Shown here: positions 1 through 11,122 of the stretch, piece by piece
Layout: every line of letters starts with the position of its first letter
Numbering within the stretch: position 1 is the first letter of the stretch
Origin: Acidobacteriota bacterium
Lineage (GTDB): Bacteria; Acidobacteriota; Polarisedimenticolia; J045
Direction of reading: 5' to 3'
Length of the DNA stretch: 33,729 nt
NCBI GenBank assembly: GCA_024763475.1
Contig: JANTFM010000005.1
Span: 1 to 33,729 of the forward strand
Made by a program: the position numbers and the translations under genes
Notes under the pieces: model-generated
Databases searched by the model: none
The model's input: only the letters and a program-made list of their open reading frames with translations
Told to the model about the DNA's origin: nothing

Positions 1-72
1 CGGCCACGCGCGGCTCCTCGGTCAGGGGTGGCGCGTATCTTGACAGAGCTCTCGTGCGGGGTCCACGTGGGG

Positions 73-534
73 TCAGGTCTGCAGGCCCTTGTCGATCGCC
101 AGAATGAGGTGAGCGTGCCCCTCATCGACGGCGAAGCTCATCTCGAAGTTGTGCGGGGCTTCAGCCGTGTCAGTCGGCGGCGTGTGTGGCGAATCGATCC
201 GGTAGACGTCCTCGCCCTCCTTGATACCGGGAAGGACGACGCCGCAGATGATGTTGATCATCTCTCCGAGCGCATCGATCTGGTCCTCCTCAGAGGGCGT
301 CTCATCTTCTCCCATGATGTTGGCGGCAAGCTCCGGGAGGAGTGAACGGCTGAGCCTGAGGGTCATTCTCCCTTTGAGCGGGCCAGAGAACTCGACGCAG
401 GATGAGGTCCAGGCGACGTCGTCGGGAGAAAGATCCTCACCAGGCACGGCGGTCATGAAGGCCGTGTCGGAGAAGGATCTCTCGACGGCCTCCGCGATCA
501 GGTCAGAAACTGAGGCTTGAGTCTGCTGTGTCAT
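73..534 (-). CDS. CheX/CheC-like chemotaxis phosphatase-domain protein
   Basis: ORF with the start trimmed to MTQQTQASVSDL. Sequence resembles CheX-like domains (DALGEMINIICGVVLPGI) and it lies in a che operon. It overlaps the cheY 3' end. Confidence 0.7.
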   Translation of the reverse strand: MTQQTQASVSDLIAEAVERSFSDTAFMTAVPGEDLSPDDVAWTSSCVEFSGPLKGRMTLRLSRSLLPELAANIMGEDETPSEEDQIDALGEMINIICGVVLPGIKEGEDVYRIDSPHTPPTDTAEAPHNFEMSFAVDEGHAHLILAIDKGLQT

Positions 535-928
535 GGACGGTCTCCACCTTGTCGCGGTCATCGATCAGGGAGTCGAGGATCTCGCGGAGCTGGCTCGGGT
601 TGAAAGGTTTCTTGATGAATGAGGCGTCGAGAACCTCGAGACGATGAACGCGGGCCGCGCTTCCTTCACTGGAGATGACGACGACGGCCGTATCCGCGAG
701 CTCGACGACCTTCCTCATTTCCGTGACGACCTCCTCGCCGTTCATCAGGGGCATGTTGATGTCGATCAGCAGCAGGTCGATCGCTTCGCGCCGCATGAGC
801 TCGAGTGCTTCAATGCCATTCTTGGCCTTGTGGATCTCTGCGATGTTCAAGCCACACATCTTGACGGCTTTCGTGACCATCGATCGCATGACACCGCTAT
901 CGTCGACTACCAGCACCTGGAGTGCCAT
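503..928 (-). CDS. cheY: CheY-like response regulator
   Basis: Receiver-domain motifs: VLVVDDSGVMRSM, LLLIDINMPLMNGEE, VVVISSEGS, FIKKPF. Confidence 0.9.
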   Translation of the reverse strand: MALQVLVVDDSGVMRSMVTKAVKMCGLNIAEIHKAKNGIEALELMRREAIDLLLIDINMPLMNGEEVVTEMRKVVELADTAVVVISSEGSAARVHRLEVLDASFIKKPFNPSQLREILDSLIDDRDKVETVHDTADSSLSF

Positions 929-945
929 GATCGCCTCCCGGGCCC

Positions 946-1446
946 CTAGAGGGGCACGTCCTTCCCGTGAATCAAGAGAGTGGTCTCTCCGGTTGCCAAG
1001 TACAGATACATCGTTCGGGACATGTCCCCTCCGACACTCTCAGCAGAGATGCTGATCCCGTTCTTCCAGAGGAGCTTCTTCAGCATCGTGATGTTTCGCT
1101 TGCCGATCTTGAACAAATCGTTTGCGCCCCGCGTACTCGCCCCGCCCGCAACCTTGACGACGATGCGCTCCTTCTTCGCGCCCGCGGCGTAGGCCTGGCG
1201 AAAGAGCTGCGGAATCCCCGTGTCGACGAAGATGTAAGGGTTCTTCTCGGCTTTGGCCGAATCCACGGAGGAGTTCGGGAGCATGGCATGCAGCATGCCT
1301 CCGACCTTGGTCACAGGGTCGTACACTGTCACGCCGAGGCAGCTGCCCAGTGCGTGGGTCACGATTTGCTCGACCCCGCCAGACGAGATCTTGAGATCGC
1401 TCACTCCGACGCTCAGCTTTCCGCTGACGGGTGTGACAAGATTCAC
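946..1446 (-). CDS. cheD: CheD chemoreceptor glutamine deamidase
   Basis: CheD-like HALGSCLGVTVYDPVTKVGGMLHAMLP; overlaps the upstream cheR stop by 4 bp. Confidence 0.9.
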   Translation of the reverse strand: MNLVTPVSGKLSVGVSDLKISSGGVEQIVTHALGSCLGVTVYDPVTKVGGMLHAMLPNSSVDSAKAEKNPYIFVDTGIPQLFRQAYAAGAKKERIVVKVAGGASTRGANDLFKIGKRNITMLKKLLWKNGISISAESVGGDMSRTMYLYLATGETTLLIHGKDVPL

Positions 1447-2279
1447 CGGAGCTTCCTGTAGGTGGCTGGCTGAATGTACTGGTAAGCGTGATCAAGACCA
1501 TTGATGGACTCCGAGTGGCCGATCAGGAGGTATCCGCCGGGTCCAAGCAGGTCATGGAAGCGATTGATGAGCTTCTCCTGGGTTGGCTTGTCGAAATAGA
1601 TCATCACGTTGCGGCAAAAGATCACGTCGAAGGGGCCGCTCATCGGCCAGTCCCCCATCAAGTTCAAGTGCGCAAAGGAGACCGGTGTTCGCAGCTCGGG
1701 CTTGACCTGCCATTCGTCGTACTGACTGTTCTTGATAGGAACGAAGTGTCTTCTCAGGAGTTCCTCGGAGACATCGCCAAGCGCCTTGCGTTCGTAGACA
1801 CCTTGCCGGGCCTGGTCGATCACCCGGTCCGAGAGATCGGTGGCGAGGAGGCGGAAGTCCCATGCCGCATACTGTTTCAGGGTCTCCCTGAGCACCATGA
1901 CGATCGTGTAGGCCTCCTGTCCCGTGGAGCAGCCGGCGCTCCAGATTCTCAGTGAGCGTCGACCCTGGTCCAGTTCGGGAACGATCGTCTCTCGCAGGAA
2001 CTGGAAGTGGATCTCCTCGCGGAAGAAGCTCGTCTTGTTCGTGGTCAGCACGTCGATCATTCGACGCAGTTCGTCTCCCGAGCGCTCTGCGGAGACAAAG
2101 TCGAGGTACTCCCCGAATTCGGGGAGCGAGCAGGCGCGCATTCGCTTGCGCAGACGCGCCGCGACCAGGGCTTGTTTACCGTCGTTCAGAGCGATGCCCG
2201 CATGCTTGTAGAGTAGATCGACAACCCGCCGAAACTGGGTCTCATCGAGATCTGGGCTCGCTAGCAGAGAGGATTCCAT
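1443..2279 (-). CDS. cheR: CheR protein-glutamate O-methyltransferase
   Basis: NKTSFFREEIHFQFL, RIWSAGCSTGQEAYTIVMVL, FDVIFCRNVMIYFDKPTQEKLI and LLIGHSESI are CheR signatures. Start taken at MESSLLASPDLDE. Confidence 0.92.
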   Translation of the reverse strand: MESSLLASPDLDETQFRRVVDLLYKHAGIALNDGKQALVAARLRKRMRACSLPEFGEYLDFVSAERSGDELRRMIDVLTTNKTSFFREEIHFQFLRETIVPELDQGRRSLRIWSAGCSTGQEAYTIVMVLRETLKQYAAWDFRLLATDLSDRVIDQARQGVYERKALGDVSEELLRRHFVPIKNSQYDEWQVKPELRTPVSFAHLNLMGDWPMSGPFDVIFCRNVMIYFDKPTQEKLINRFHDLLGPGGYLLIGHSESINGLDHAYQYIQPATYRKLR

Positions 2280-2588
2280 GCCCACACGACCTCCACATCC
2301 ACGAGAGTCGGCATCGCAGGACAGTCCCACGATTCCCTCTCCCGGTGTTCGTCGTATCGACCGCGGGCCGCGCGACTTAATTCAGAGTGTTGACGAAGAG
2401 ATCGCGTCGACGAAGCGATCCCCGAAGAAAAACGGCCGGGGTCTCTGGCCCGACCGTCAGTCTTGCAACCACTTTGGCTCCGCGCCACCAACAAGGTCTC
2501 TGTGCTATCGACAACACCACCGACACTGCCCCACAGGGGGCAGACTCTTGCTCAACCTATTGGTATGCGAGCTCTTCGATCCTCCGTG

Positions 2589-2864
2589 CTAACTGTTGAG
2601 GATTTCCTCGAGCTCTTTGCCCGCACGGAACTTGACCACATTCTTCGCCGGAATCGGAATCTCTGCGCCGGTCTGCGGATTGCGGCCCATGCGACCCTTG
2701 CGCAGGCTCATCGTGAAGGTGCCGAAACCGACGAGAGTCGTGCGCTCGCCCGCTTTCAGGGAATGTGCGATGCCATCCACCATCGCCTCGATGGTCTTGG
2801 CAGCGGCTGCCTTGGTGATCCCGGCATCAGCAGAGATTTTGTCGATCAGCTCAGACTTGTTCAT
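2589..2864 (-). CDS. HU family DNA-binding protein
   Basis: MNKSELIDKISADAGITKAAAAKTIEAMVDGI and GFGTFTMSLRKGRMGRNPQTGAEIPIPAKNVVKFRAGKEL are typical of HU. Confidence 0.95.
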   Translation of the reverse strand: MNKSELIDKISADAGITKAAAAKTIEAMVDGIAHSLKAGERTTLVGFGTFTMSLRKGRMGRNPQTGAEIPIPAKNVVKFRAGKELEEILNS

Positions 2865-3070
2865 AACCGCTCCTTGGCGTTTGGGACGACTGACGCGCGC
2901 AGTTCAGGCTCGCTGGCGTCGCGTTCGCACCGTCCTGTATCGGGTTTGTCTATCATGGGTTGCCCTAAGAGGTCAATGGTATCGCGTAAACGTTGACTGG
3001 CCCGGAGTCAGGGCCCGAGCCGCTATTGCAGGTCTGGGCCATGGTGAGCCAGGGCGAGTAGAATGCCTCC

Positions 3071-3835
3071 ATGGACAAGAAACGACTCGAGGCGCTACTC
3101 CGCCAGGTCAGCCAGGGATCCCTCTCCGTGCGATCCGCCGCCGAGCGTCTCGCGGCTCTCGAGACCGCGAAGCTCGAGACGGACAAGCTCGAGTATGCCC
3201 GCATCGATCATCATCGACCTCTTCGAAGGGGTATCCCGGAGGTCGTGCTTGGCGAGGGAAAGTCCCCAGGCCAGATTCAGGGGATCGTCGAGCATCTGAT
3301 CGAGAGAAGAGCCCCGGTTCTCGTCACACGCCTCGAGGCTTCCGTCGGCGAGACGCTCGCCGAACGGCATCCGATCGGCCGCTACGATCCGCTCTCCCGC
3401 ACCTACTTCGCTCGTTCGGCGAAAACAAGACGTAAGCCAAGGCCGGGCTTGGTGATCGTTTCCGCTGGAACCGCAGACCTCCCGGTGGCAGAAGAGGCGG
3501 CGGTGACGGCCGAGGCGTTCTCGCTGGTCCCCGATCGTATCTATGATGTGGGCGTGGCCGGCCTGCACCGGCTTCTCGAGCACCTCCCGCGCCTGCGTCA
3601 GGCGAAGGTCGTGATCGTCGTCGCGGGGATGGAGGGCGCGCTACCCTCTGTCGTTGCAGGGCTTGTGGAGGCTCCGGTGATCGGAGTGCCGACCAGCGTG
3701 GGCTACGGGGCTGCCCTGGCAGGGTTCACTGCGCTGATGGGTATGCTCAGCTCCTGTGCCGAGGGTTTGACCGTGGTCAATATCGACAATGGCTTCGGGG
3801 CGGCCTGCGCGGCGAGGGTCATCCTCCAGCGCTGA
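3071..3835 (+). CDS. larB: LarB-like nickel pincer cofactor biosynthesis protein (AIR-carboxylase family)
   Basis: ARIDHHRPLRRGIPEVVLGEGKSP N-terminus and VSAGTADLPVAEEAAVTAE / VVAGMEGALPSVVAGL motifs. Confidence 0.88.
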   Translation: MDKKRLEALLRQVSQGSLSVRSAAERLAALETAKLETDKLEYARIDHHRPLRRGIPEVVLGEGKSPGQIQGIVEHLIERRAPVLVTRLEASVGETLAERHPIGRYDPLSRTYFARSAKTRRKPRPGLVIVSAGTADLPVAEEAAVTAEAFSLVPDRIYDVGVAGLHRLLEHLPRLRQAKVVIVVAGMEGALPSVVAGLVEAPVIGVPTSVGYGAALAGFTALMGMLSSCAEGLTVVNIDNGFGAACAARVILQR

Positions 3836-4002
3836 AGCTAAGGCATGCAGGACCACACGAAAGCGGATCTTCGCGGAAGCTAAATCCCTAGACAAATTAG
3901 CCTTGCACGCTCGGTAACATCGAAGTAACATTCTGTCAACCGTGCTTTCGGCATCTGTCCGATCGGCGGGTTGGTATGGGTCCTTGGGGGGGCCTATGCA
4001 GG

Positions 4003-4212
4003 ATGATTATAGGGAACGATACGGTGAGGGGTCAGGGTATTTCCGCCCTGAAGAGGCAAATAGGTCGGGTACGAGGAGGGCTAGAGGCTCTGGCAGCAGC
4101 TTTCGGTGTGACGGGCGCCTCTGCGCTCTCGCGGGTGGACCTTGGAAGTCCCTCATTGGGGAATCCACAGGGTTTTGCGGACATCGGAGTCGCGCTTGAC
4201 CGCTTCGGCTAG
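4003..4212 (+). CDS. candidate small ORF (69 aa) immediately upstream of dnaG
   Basis: ATG-initiated ORF MIIGNDTVRGQGISALKRQ... ending 5 nt before the dnaG ATG. Codon usage is not clearly that of a coding gene. Confidence 0.25.
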   Translation: MIIGNDTVRGQGISALKRQIGRVRGGLEALAAAFGVTGASALSRVDLGSPSLGNPQGFADIGVALDRFG

Positions 4213-4217
4213 GACTT

Positions 4218-6011
4218 ATGCCGGGACGCTCTTTCAGGGATTACGTCGAGGAGGTACGCGCCGCCTCAGATATCACCGACGTCGTCGGTGAATCCGTCTC
4301 TCTGCGCAAGGGTGGCAAGGACATGGTCGGCCTGTGTCCGTTCCATCAGGAGAAAACACCGAGTTTCCGCGTCGATCCGGTCAAGGGCGTGTTCTTCTGC
4401 TTTGGGTGCAATGCTGCCGGTGACGTCTTCAGCTTCGTGAGTCAGCTCCACGGCATCAGCTTCAAGGACGCTGTCGAGATGCTCGGTGAGCGACACGGGA
4501 TCTCTCCTCCGACGCAGAGAGCTCCCGAGGCCCAAGCGGCGGAGCGCAAGCGCCGCCGGGTTCTCGAGGCCTTGGAAGCGGCCAACGCGTTCTTCCAGTC
4601 TCGTCTTGGATCGCCGGACGGCGCTCCGGCCAGGGACTATCTGGCGCGCCGGGGCATCGATGAGGACGTGGTGCGTCGCTTTGGCCTCGGTTTCGCCCCC
4701 GACGCCTGGGATGGGCTGCTTCGCCACCTGTGCGGCCGCGGTTACGAGGTTGAGACCCTGCTCGATGCGGGGCTGGTTATTCCCCGCAAGGGTGGTCGCG
4801 GCAATTACGATCGCTTTCGCTCGAGGATCACCTTTCCGATCCGCGACACGGCCGCTCGCACGGTCTCATTTGGTGGCCGCACGATCTCGGATTCGGAGCC
4901 GAAGTACCTCAATGGACCGGAGAGCCTGGTCTACAGCAAGAGCCGTGTTCTTTTCAGGTATTCCGAGGTTGCCCAAGAGATCCGCAAGGGTGGCCGCGCG
5001 GTCATTGTCGAAGGATATTTTGATGCGGTGGGCTTGGCGGCTCGAGGTGTGCCGGCCGTTGTTGCGGTGTGCGGTACCGCGCTGGGCTCGGCGCACGCGG
5101 GTCTTCTCCGCCGGCTGACGGAGGAGGTCGTCTTGTTCCTGGACGGGGACCGTGCTGGTCGCCGGGCCGCCAGACGTGCGATGCAGCCTCTGATCGAGGC
5201 GGGGCTCGGGGTCCGCGTTGCCCTCCCTCCGGAGGGAGAGGATCCTGACGACCTTGCCAGGAAGGGCGGTCTCGCCGCCGTGATGGAATGCCTGGATGGG
5301 GCGATGGACATGCCGGAGTTCCTGGTGGCAGAAGCCAAGCGCGAGTTTGATGTCGAGACCCTTCGAGGCAAGGTTTCGGCTTTGGAGATGATTCTTGGTC
5401 ACCTCGTGCTGCTCCCGAGTTCGCTGGCACGTGCGGAGGCGAGCGATCGGGTGGCGGATGGACTGGGTGTGAAAGACGACATCGTCCGTGAGGAGTTGCA
5501 GCGGGCGGCCCGGCAGCGGCGAGGCAAGCTCCAGCCATCCCTGGGGGCGCCGGATACGGCCAGGCCGGAGTTCGCGCGCAGCGAGGCGGTTCTTCTCCGG
5601 TATTTTGGTGGAGAGGCCTCCACTCACGACGGGGAAGCGGCCGTCGAGTTGGCAAAGCAGTTACCAATGGCGGCCTTGAGCCATCTTTGCAGGAAGGCCA
5701 TCGAGCGTTGGCTCGAGGCCCGTTCGGAGAACGAACCCTGGACGCTCCGGCAGATGGCCGATGCGATCAGTGGACCTGAGGCTCAGCAGGTGCTTGCCTT
5801 GGCCTTCGAATCCGCGGCGGAGCCGGGAATCGAAGAGGCCCGGGGGTGTTTGCTCACTCTCAGGGAGCAGGGACTCAAGGCTCGATTGCAAGCGGTGCAG
5901 GAAGAGATCGACAAGACCCCGGGCACGGATGCTCGGGATCGCCTGGTCCAGGAGATGTTCCGTCTGGGCCGCGCAATCCAGGAACTCCACGGGGCGCCCA
6001 GCACCGGATGA
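4218..6011 (+). CDS. dnaG: DNA primase DnaG
   Basis: Zinc-binding CPFHQEKTPSFRVDPVKGVFFCFGCNAAGD; TOPRIM VIVEGYFDAVGLAARG and LFLDGDRAGRRAA; adjacent to rpoD. Confidence 0.97.
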   Translation: MPGRSFRDYVEEVRAASDITDVVGESVSLRKGGKDMVGLCPFHQEKTPSFRVDPVKGVFFCFGCNAAGDVFSFVSQLHGISFKDAVEMLGERHGISPPTQRAPEAQAAERKRRRVLEALEAANAFFQSRLGSPDGAPARDYLARRGIDEDVVRRFGLGFAPDAWDGLLRHLCGRGYEVETLLDAGLVIPRKGGRGNYDRFRSRITFPIRDTAARTVSFGGRTISDSEPKYLNGPESLVYSKSRVLFRYSEVAQEIRKGGRAVIVEGYFDAVGLAARGVPAVVAVCGTALGSAHAGLLRRLTEEVVLFLDGDRAGRRAARRAMQPLIEAGLGVRVALPPEGEDPDDLARKGGLAAVMECLDGAMDMPEFLVAEAKREFDVETLRGKVSALEMILGHLVLLPSSLARAEASDRVADGLGVKDDIVREELQRAARQRRGKLQPSLGAPDTARPEFARSEAVLLRYFGGEASTHDGEAAVELAKQLPMAALSHLCRKAIERWLEARSENEPWTLRQMADAISGPEAQQVLALAFESAAEPGIEEARGCLLTLREQGLKARLQAVQEEIDKTPGTDARDRLVQEMFRLGRAIQELHGAPSTG

Positions 6012-6202
6012 GTTCCTCGGGACGGGTCGATTGGGCTTGCGACCAGCTGTGGCTGGGCGCGTGGTGGCCTCCAGGGCGGCGGATGGACCGCAAGTTCTGG
6101 AAGCAAAGGCAGTAGTTGCAGCTTTGGCAGGATAACAGTAGGGCTAGGCGATAGTGGGTACTTTCCGGCTCAGGAAATATCCGGGGCCCGGGAGATCGGA
6201 CA

Positions 6203-7942
<1,740 letters not shown>

Positions 7943-7977
7943 TCGGAACAGGCTGACAACGAACGAATCGTTGCATG

Positions 7978-8009
7978 AAAAAGGGCGGCCGCCTGGCCGC
8001 CCTTTTCTT
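7978..8009 (+). terminator. intrinsic terminator after rpoD
   Basis: AAAAAGGGCGGCC-GCCT-GGCCGCCCTTTTCTT: perfect GC-rich stem with flanking A and T tracts. Could serve both convergent genes. Confidence 0.85.
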
Positions 8010-8057
8010 GTGCGATTCCGAAGAGGAATCGGAGTGCCTGGTGCTGCAGGGATTCGG

Positions 8058-8291
8058 CTACTCGCCGTCGTCTCCGATGGCCTCGTCCGGGCAGGAGTCC
8101 ATGGCTTCTTCGCAGGCTTCCGTCTCGTCAGCGTTCTCGGGCTGCTTGAAGACGAGGGCGTGATCATCATCATCGTCCATCTTGAAGTTGTCGGGAGCGG
8201 TGCTCACGCAGACCTGGCAACCGCTGCAATTCTCATCCACATAGAACTTGCCGGGTACGTTATCGTCTTGCTTGGCAGACTTGTCAGCCAT
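8058..8291 (-). CDS. small acidic ferredoxin (single Fe-S cluster type)
   Basis: YVDENCSGCQVCVSTAPDNF...MDSCPDEAI: cysteine pattern of mono-cluster ferredoxins. Start taken at MADKSAKQDD. Confidence 0.85.
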   Translation of the reverse strand: MADKSAKQDDNVPGKFYVDENCSGCQVCVSTAPDNFKMDDDDDHALVFKQPENADETEACEEAMDSCPDEAIGDDGE

Positions 8292-8648
8292 GAGGTCGGC
8301 CTTTCTCGAGATCATCCTCGAATTTGACCCCGGTCTTCGCCCTGGGTCGGTAGATAAGGGTTGAACAATCCAGCGCTAAGTTAGCCCGATTCGTCCCAAA
8401 AAACCAGATCTAGTAGGCCGCTGTTGGCCAGAAAAACTTACGCGGAGAAAGCAGTAAAGCGGTCGCCATGGCAAGACTCCAGGGAAGGGCGACGAACACG
8501 AGTGCGGTGAGATAGAGATTCGTCACATTCTTCGCCGGTCGAGAGTGCCCTTGGCTGCGTTGGGCCTCCGCCACATACTCCCGGTTTCGCGTCGTCGGCC
8601 CGCCTTGTCAGAGACGCCGTTGGCTCGCCGAATCGTGCGACGGGTTTT

Positions 8649-10925
8649 CTAGGTTTCCGAGCCTTTTGGTGCAGGGAAGGAGGTTGGGGAGCCACCGACC
8701 TCGAACTCAACCCGTCCGGCCGTGATGCCTTCACTCATGAGCCGATCGAGGTCCGCGCGCGACTCCGCCTTCAACGAGCGCTCGAAGAGGGCCAAAGTGT
8801 ACTCTCCGGGAGGCAGCGTATTGGCCGGCACGACGGCTTCGTATTCTTGACAGGACCACTGGGCATGACGAATTGCGCTGCGACTCGAGGTCAGGACTTG
8901 GTACATCGCCCTTCTCTCAGGTGGGGAGGAGGATTCCGTTGGCCCCGGGCTCGCCGTCTCTGTCGCGGTCTTCTGGAAGAGAACGACACGGGGCGGGCCA
9001 TTCCGTCCGCAGCTCACGAAGCGCAGCGCGAGCTGGTCACTTCTCGCGAGACGCTCTCCGTCTCGGATCGGAATGAAGCCCCGCCGGGATGCGTCTCGGG
9101 GGATCTCGAGCTGCGGCTTGCCTTCGTCGCGGAACAGGAAATCGCGGCCGCTGTTCCTTCCGAGGCGCAGGGCTGACAGCTGGGCGATGCGGTCGGCAGG
9201 TGAGGGAATGCTCACAAGTGCGCTGGAGGCGCCGACGTCACCGGTGAGCAGGTCCTCGACAACCACGCGAATCTCGTAGTTCCCTGGTCCGGGCAGCTGG
9301 CAGTGGGACTCGAGCACCAGCATGGCGGGAGGATGCCGGGTGGGAGGACGGGGTGCTCGGATGATTCGTGCAACGCCGTCTCCGAGGCGACAGAGCTCGC
9401 GTTCCTTCTGGTCGGTCACAACACCTTCCCATGAGATGCGTGCCAGGTAGGAGTGCCCCTCTCCACCGGGCTGGAAGAGCAGGTCCGTCAGCAGCACGGA
9501 GACCTCGACGGGTGTGTCGAGTTTTCCCCCGTTCAGCGCCGGATAGGCTGCGGTGACCCTGACCTCGGGGAAGTTGTGAGAGCTGGGCTCGATCAGGGCG
9601 GCCAGGCGGTGTTGCTCTCGAGTTGCATTCTCGCCGAGCAGGGTAAAACCCGACGGTGTGCGGACGCGGTAGCGCCAGAACTCTGGATGGGTCTTCGTAT
9701 CGAGATCGACGAGCACCGTGTGCCTCTTGGAGCCCTTTCGGGGCGGGTCGACGGGCACGCTGAAGAGGTAGTAGCAGGAAAGCTGGGAGAGGGCCCTCTC
9801 GAAGCTGATGGCGAGTCGTCCGGCGGAGTGGATGGCCTCTCCTCCCGTATTCGAGGCCATGTAGCTCATCAGGCGAGAGTTTCTTGCGAGGGAGCGGTCC
9901 CCGGAAAGGCCCCGCGCATCCACCGGCCAGATCGTGAAGCCTTTCTGGGCCGCGTGGAGAGTCTCCGTGACCTGCGTCAGCCAGAGCTCCTCGCTGAGAT
10001 CAAACCACCCGCTGGTGAAAAGGACCAGCGCCTTGCGCCCGGGAATGGACGCGTGGGCGATCATCACGCTTTCGAGCGCAGCGATCGAGGGCCTGGGGTC
10101 GACATCGAGGCGGGCCAGCGACATTCCCGGTGCTGCTGGAAGAGCTTGACCCATCTCCACACGGTTCGAAAAAATGTCGATCGCAGAACTCTCGATCTTG
10201 ATCGCGGGCACACCCCTCACGAAATCCGGAGTGTCATCACTGGTGGCTCCTGAAAGCGCATCCGGAGACGTGAAGGCTTCTTCTGAATTCTGCTCCAGCT
10301 TGCCGGAAACAGACGAGTCGGTGATCCGAGAGGGCCCTACCGAAACCAACGTTTCGAGGGTGCGGGCGGCTTCTCGAATGGCCTCGGGTTGACTCGTGAA
10401 ACCCTCTGTTAGAGGAAGGAGTTTCCTCGAGTAGACCAGGATCTTCACTCGGAGCGATACCTGCTCGCTGCGCTGCGCGAGCTCGTCGAGCGCCTGAACC
10501 ACGGCATGCCGCATGTTGGGTGCGAGGAAGTTCAGGTCTATGAACACGATGAGCGTAGGTTGCTCGCTTGCCAGAAAGCCCTCGCGCTGAGCGGGCGCGC
10601 TGCCGCAAACCTCATCGAACTCCACCTTGTCGGCGGCCTCGCCTTCGAGCAACTTGCCGTCGAGGCGCAACTTGAACACCTCTCTCGAGAGTCCTTTCAC
10701 CGAAGCCCAATCGCTCCCCTTGGGGTCGATCACCGAGACGTCGATCTGGACGCGATTGACGCTCTCCCGCTCGATATGGGGGGTTGCAAAAGGCGGAGGG
10801 TCCTCGGCGCGAGAGTAGGGGCCCGAAGCCCATGGCGCGAGACCGGCCAGGACGAGCACTATGGGCGGAATGACAGTGGCGAAGAACCGCTTTACGTGTG
10901 ATAAACTGTGTGTTTTGGGGTCCAT
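8649..10925 (-). CDS. secreted VWFA-related domain protein
   Basis: N-terminal hydrophobic signal (FFATVIPPIVLVLAGLAPWASG); LIVFIDLNFLAPNMRHAV and RKALVLFTSGWFDLSEE resemble VWFA-related domains. Confidence 0.75.
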   Translation of the reverse strand: MDPKTHSLSHVKRFFATVIPPIVLVLAGLAPWASGPYSRAEDPPPFATPHIERESVNRVQIDVSVIDPKGSDWASVKGLSREVFKLRLDGKLLEGEAADKVEFDEVCGSAPAQREGFLASEQPTLIVFIDLNFLAPNMRHAVVQALDELAQRSEQVSLRVKILVYSRKLLPLTEGFTSQPEAIREAARTLETLVSVGPSRITDSSVSGKLEQNSEEAFTSPDALSGATSDDTPDFVRGVPAIKIESSAIDIFSNRVEMGQALPAAPGMSLARLDVDPRPSIAALESVMIAHASIPGRKALVLFTSGWFDLSEELWLTQVTETLHAAQKGFTIWPVDARGLSGDRSLARNSRLMSYMASNTGGEAIHSAGRLAISFERALSQLSCYYLFSVPVDPPRKGSKRHTVLVDLDTKTHPEFWRYRVRTPSGFTLLGENATREQHRLAALIEPSSHNFPEVRVTAAYPALNGGKLDTPVEVSVLLTDLLFQPGGEGHSYLARISWEGVVTDQKERELCRLGDGVARIIRAPRPPTRHPPAMLVLESHCQLPGPGNYEIRVVVEDLLTGDVGASSALVSIPSPADRIAQLSALRLGRNSGRDFLFRDEGKPQLEIPRDASRRGFIPIRDGERLARSDQLALRFVSCGRNGPPRVVLFQKTATETASPGPTESSSPPERRAMYQVLTSSRSAIRHAQWSCQEYEAVVPANTLPPGEYTLALFERSLKAESRADLDRLMSEGITAGRVEFEVGGSPTSFPAPKGSET

Positions 10926-10994
10926 AGCTCAGATGGTTAGAGCGGCTGACTCATAATCAGCTGGTCCCAGGTTCGAGCCCTGGTGGGCCCACCA
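10918..10994 (+). tRNA. tRNA with CAT anticodon (tRNA-Ile2-like or elongator Met)
   Basis: GGGTCCA...TGGGCCC-ACCA acceptor stem with encoded CCA; GCTGA-CTCATAA-TCAGC anticodon arm; GGTTCGAGCCC T-arm. Ile (lysidine-modified CAU) versus Met cannot be settled by eye. Confidence 0.95.
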
Positions 10995-11122
10995 AGCAAT
11001 AGGACCCGCCTCACGCTCGTGATGAGTACGACTCGGGACGATCTTTGGGACTCGCGCGCCGCGAACGACCGTGACGAGTTCAACTGTTCGGACCCGTAGA
11101 ATGCTCTTTCGGAGGATCGGCA

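Noticed and set aside
2440-2510. tRNA-like 3' end (GCGCCACCA)
   Set aside because: No matching 5' acceptor strand or T/anticodon arms upstream.
8390-8648. extra gene in the gap between ferredoxin and the VWFA-like protein
   Set aside because: ORF 8438-8734 lacks recognisable motifs, a good RBS or coherent composition.
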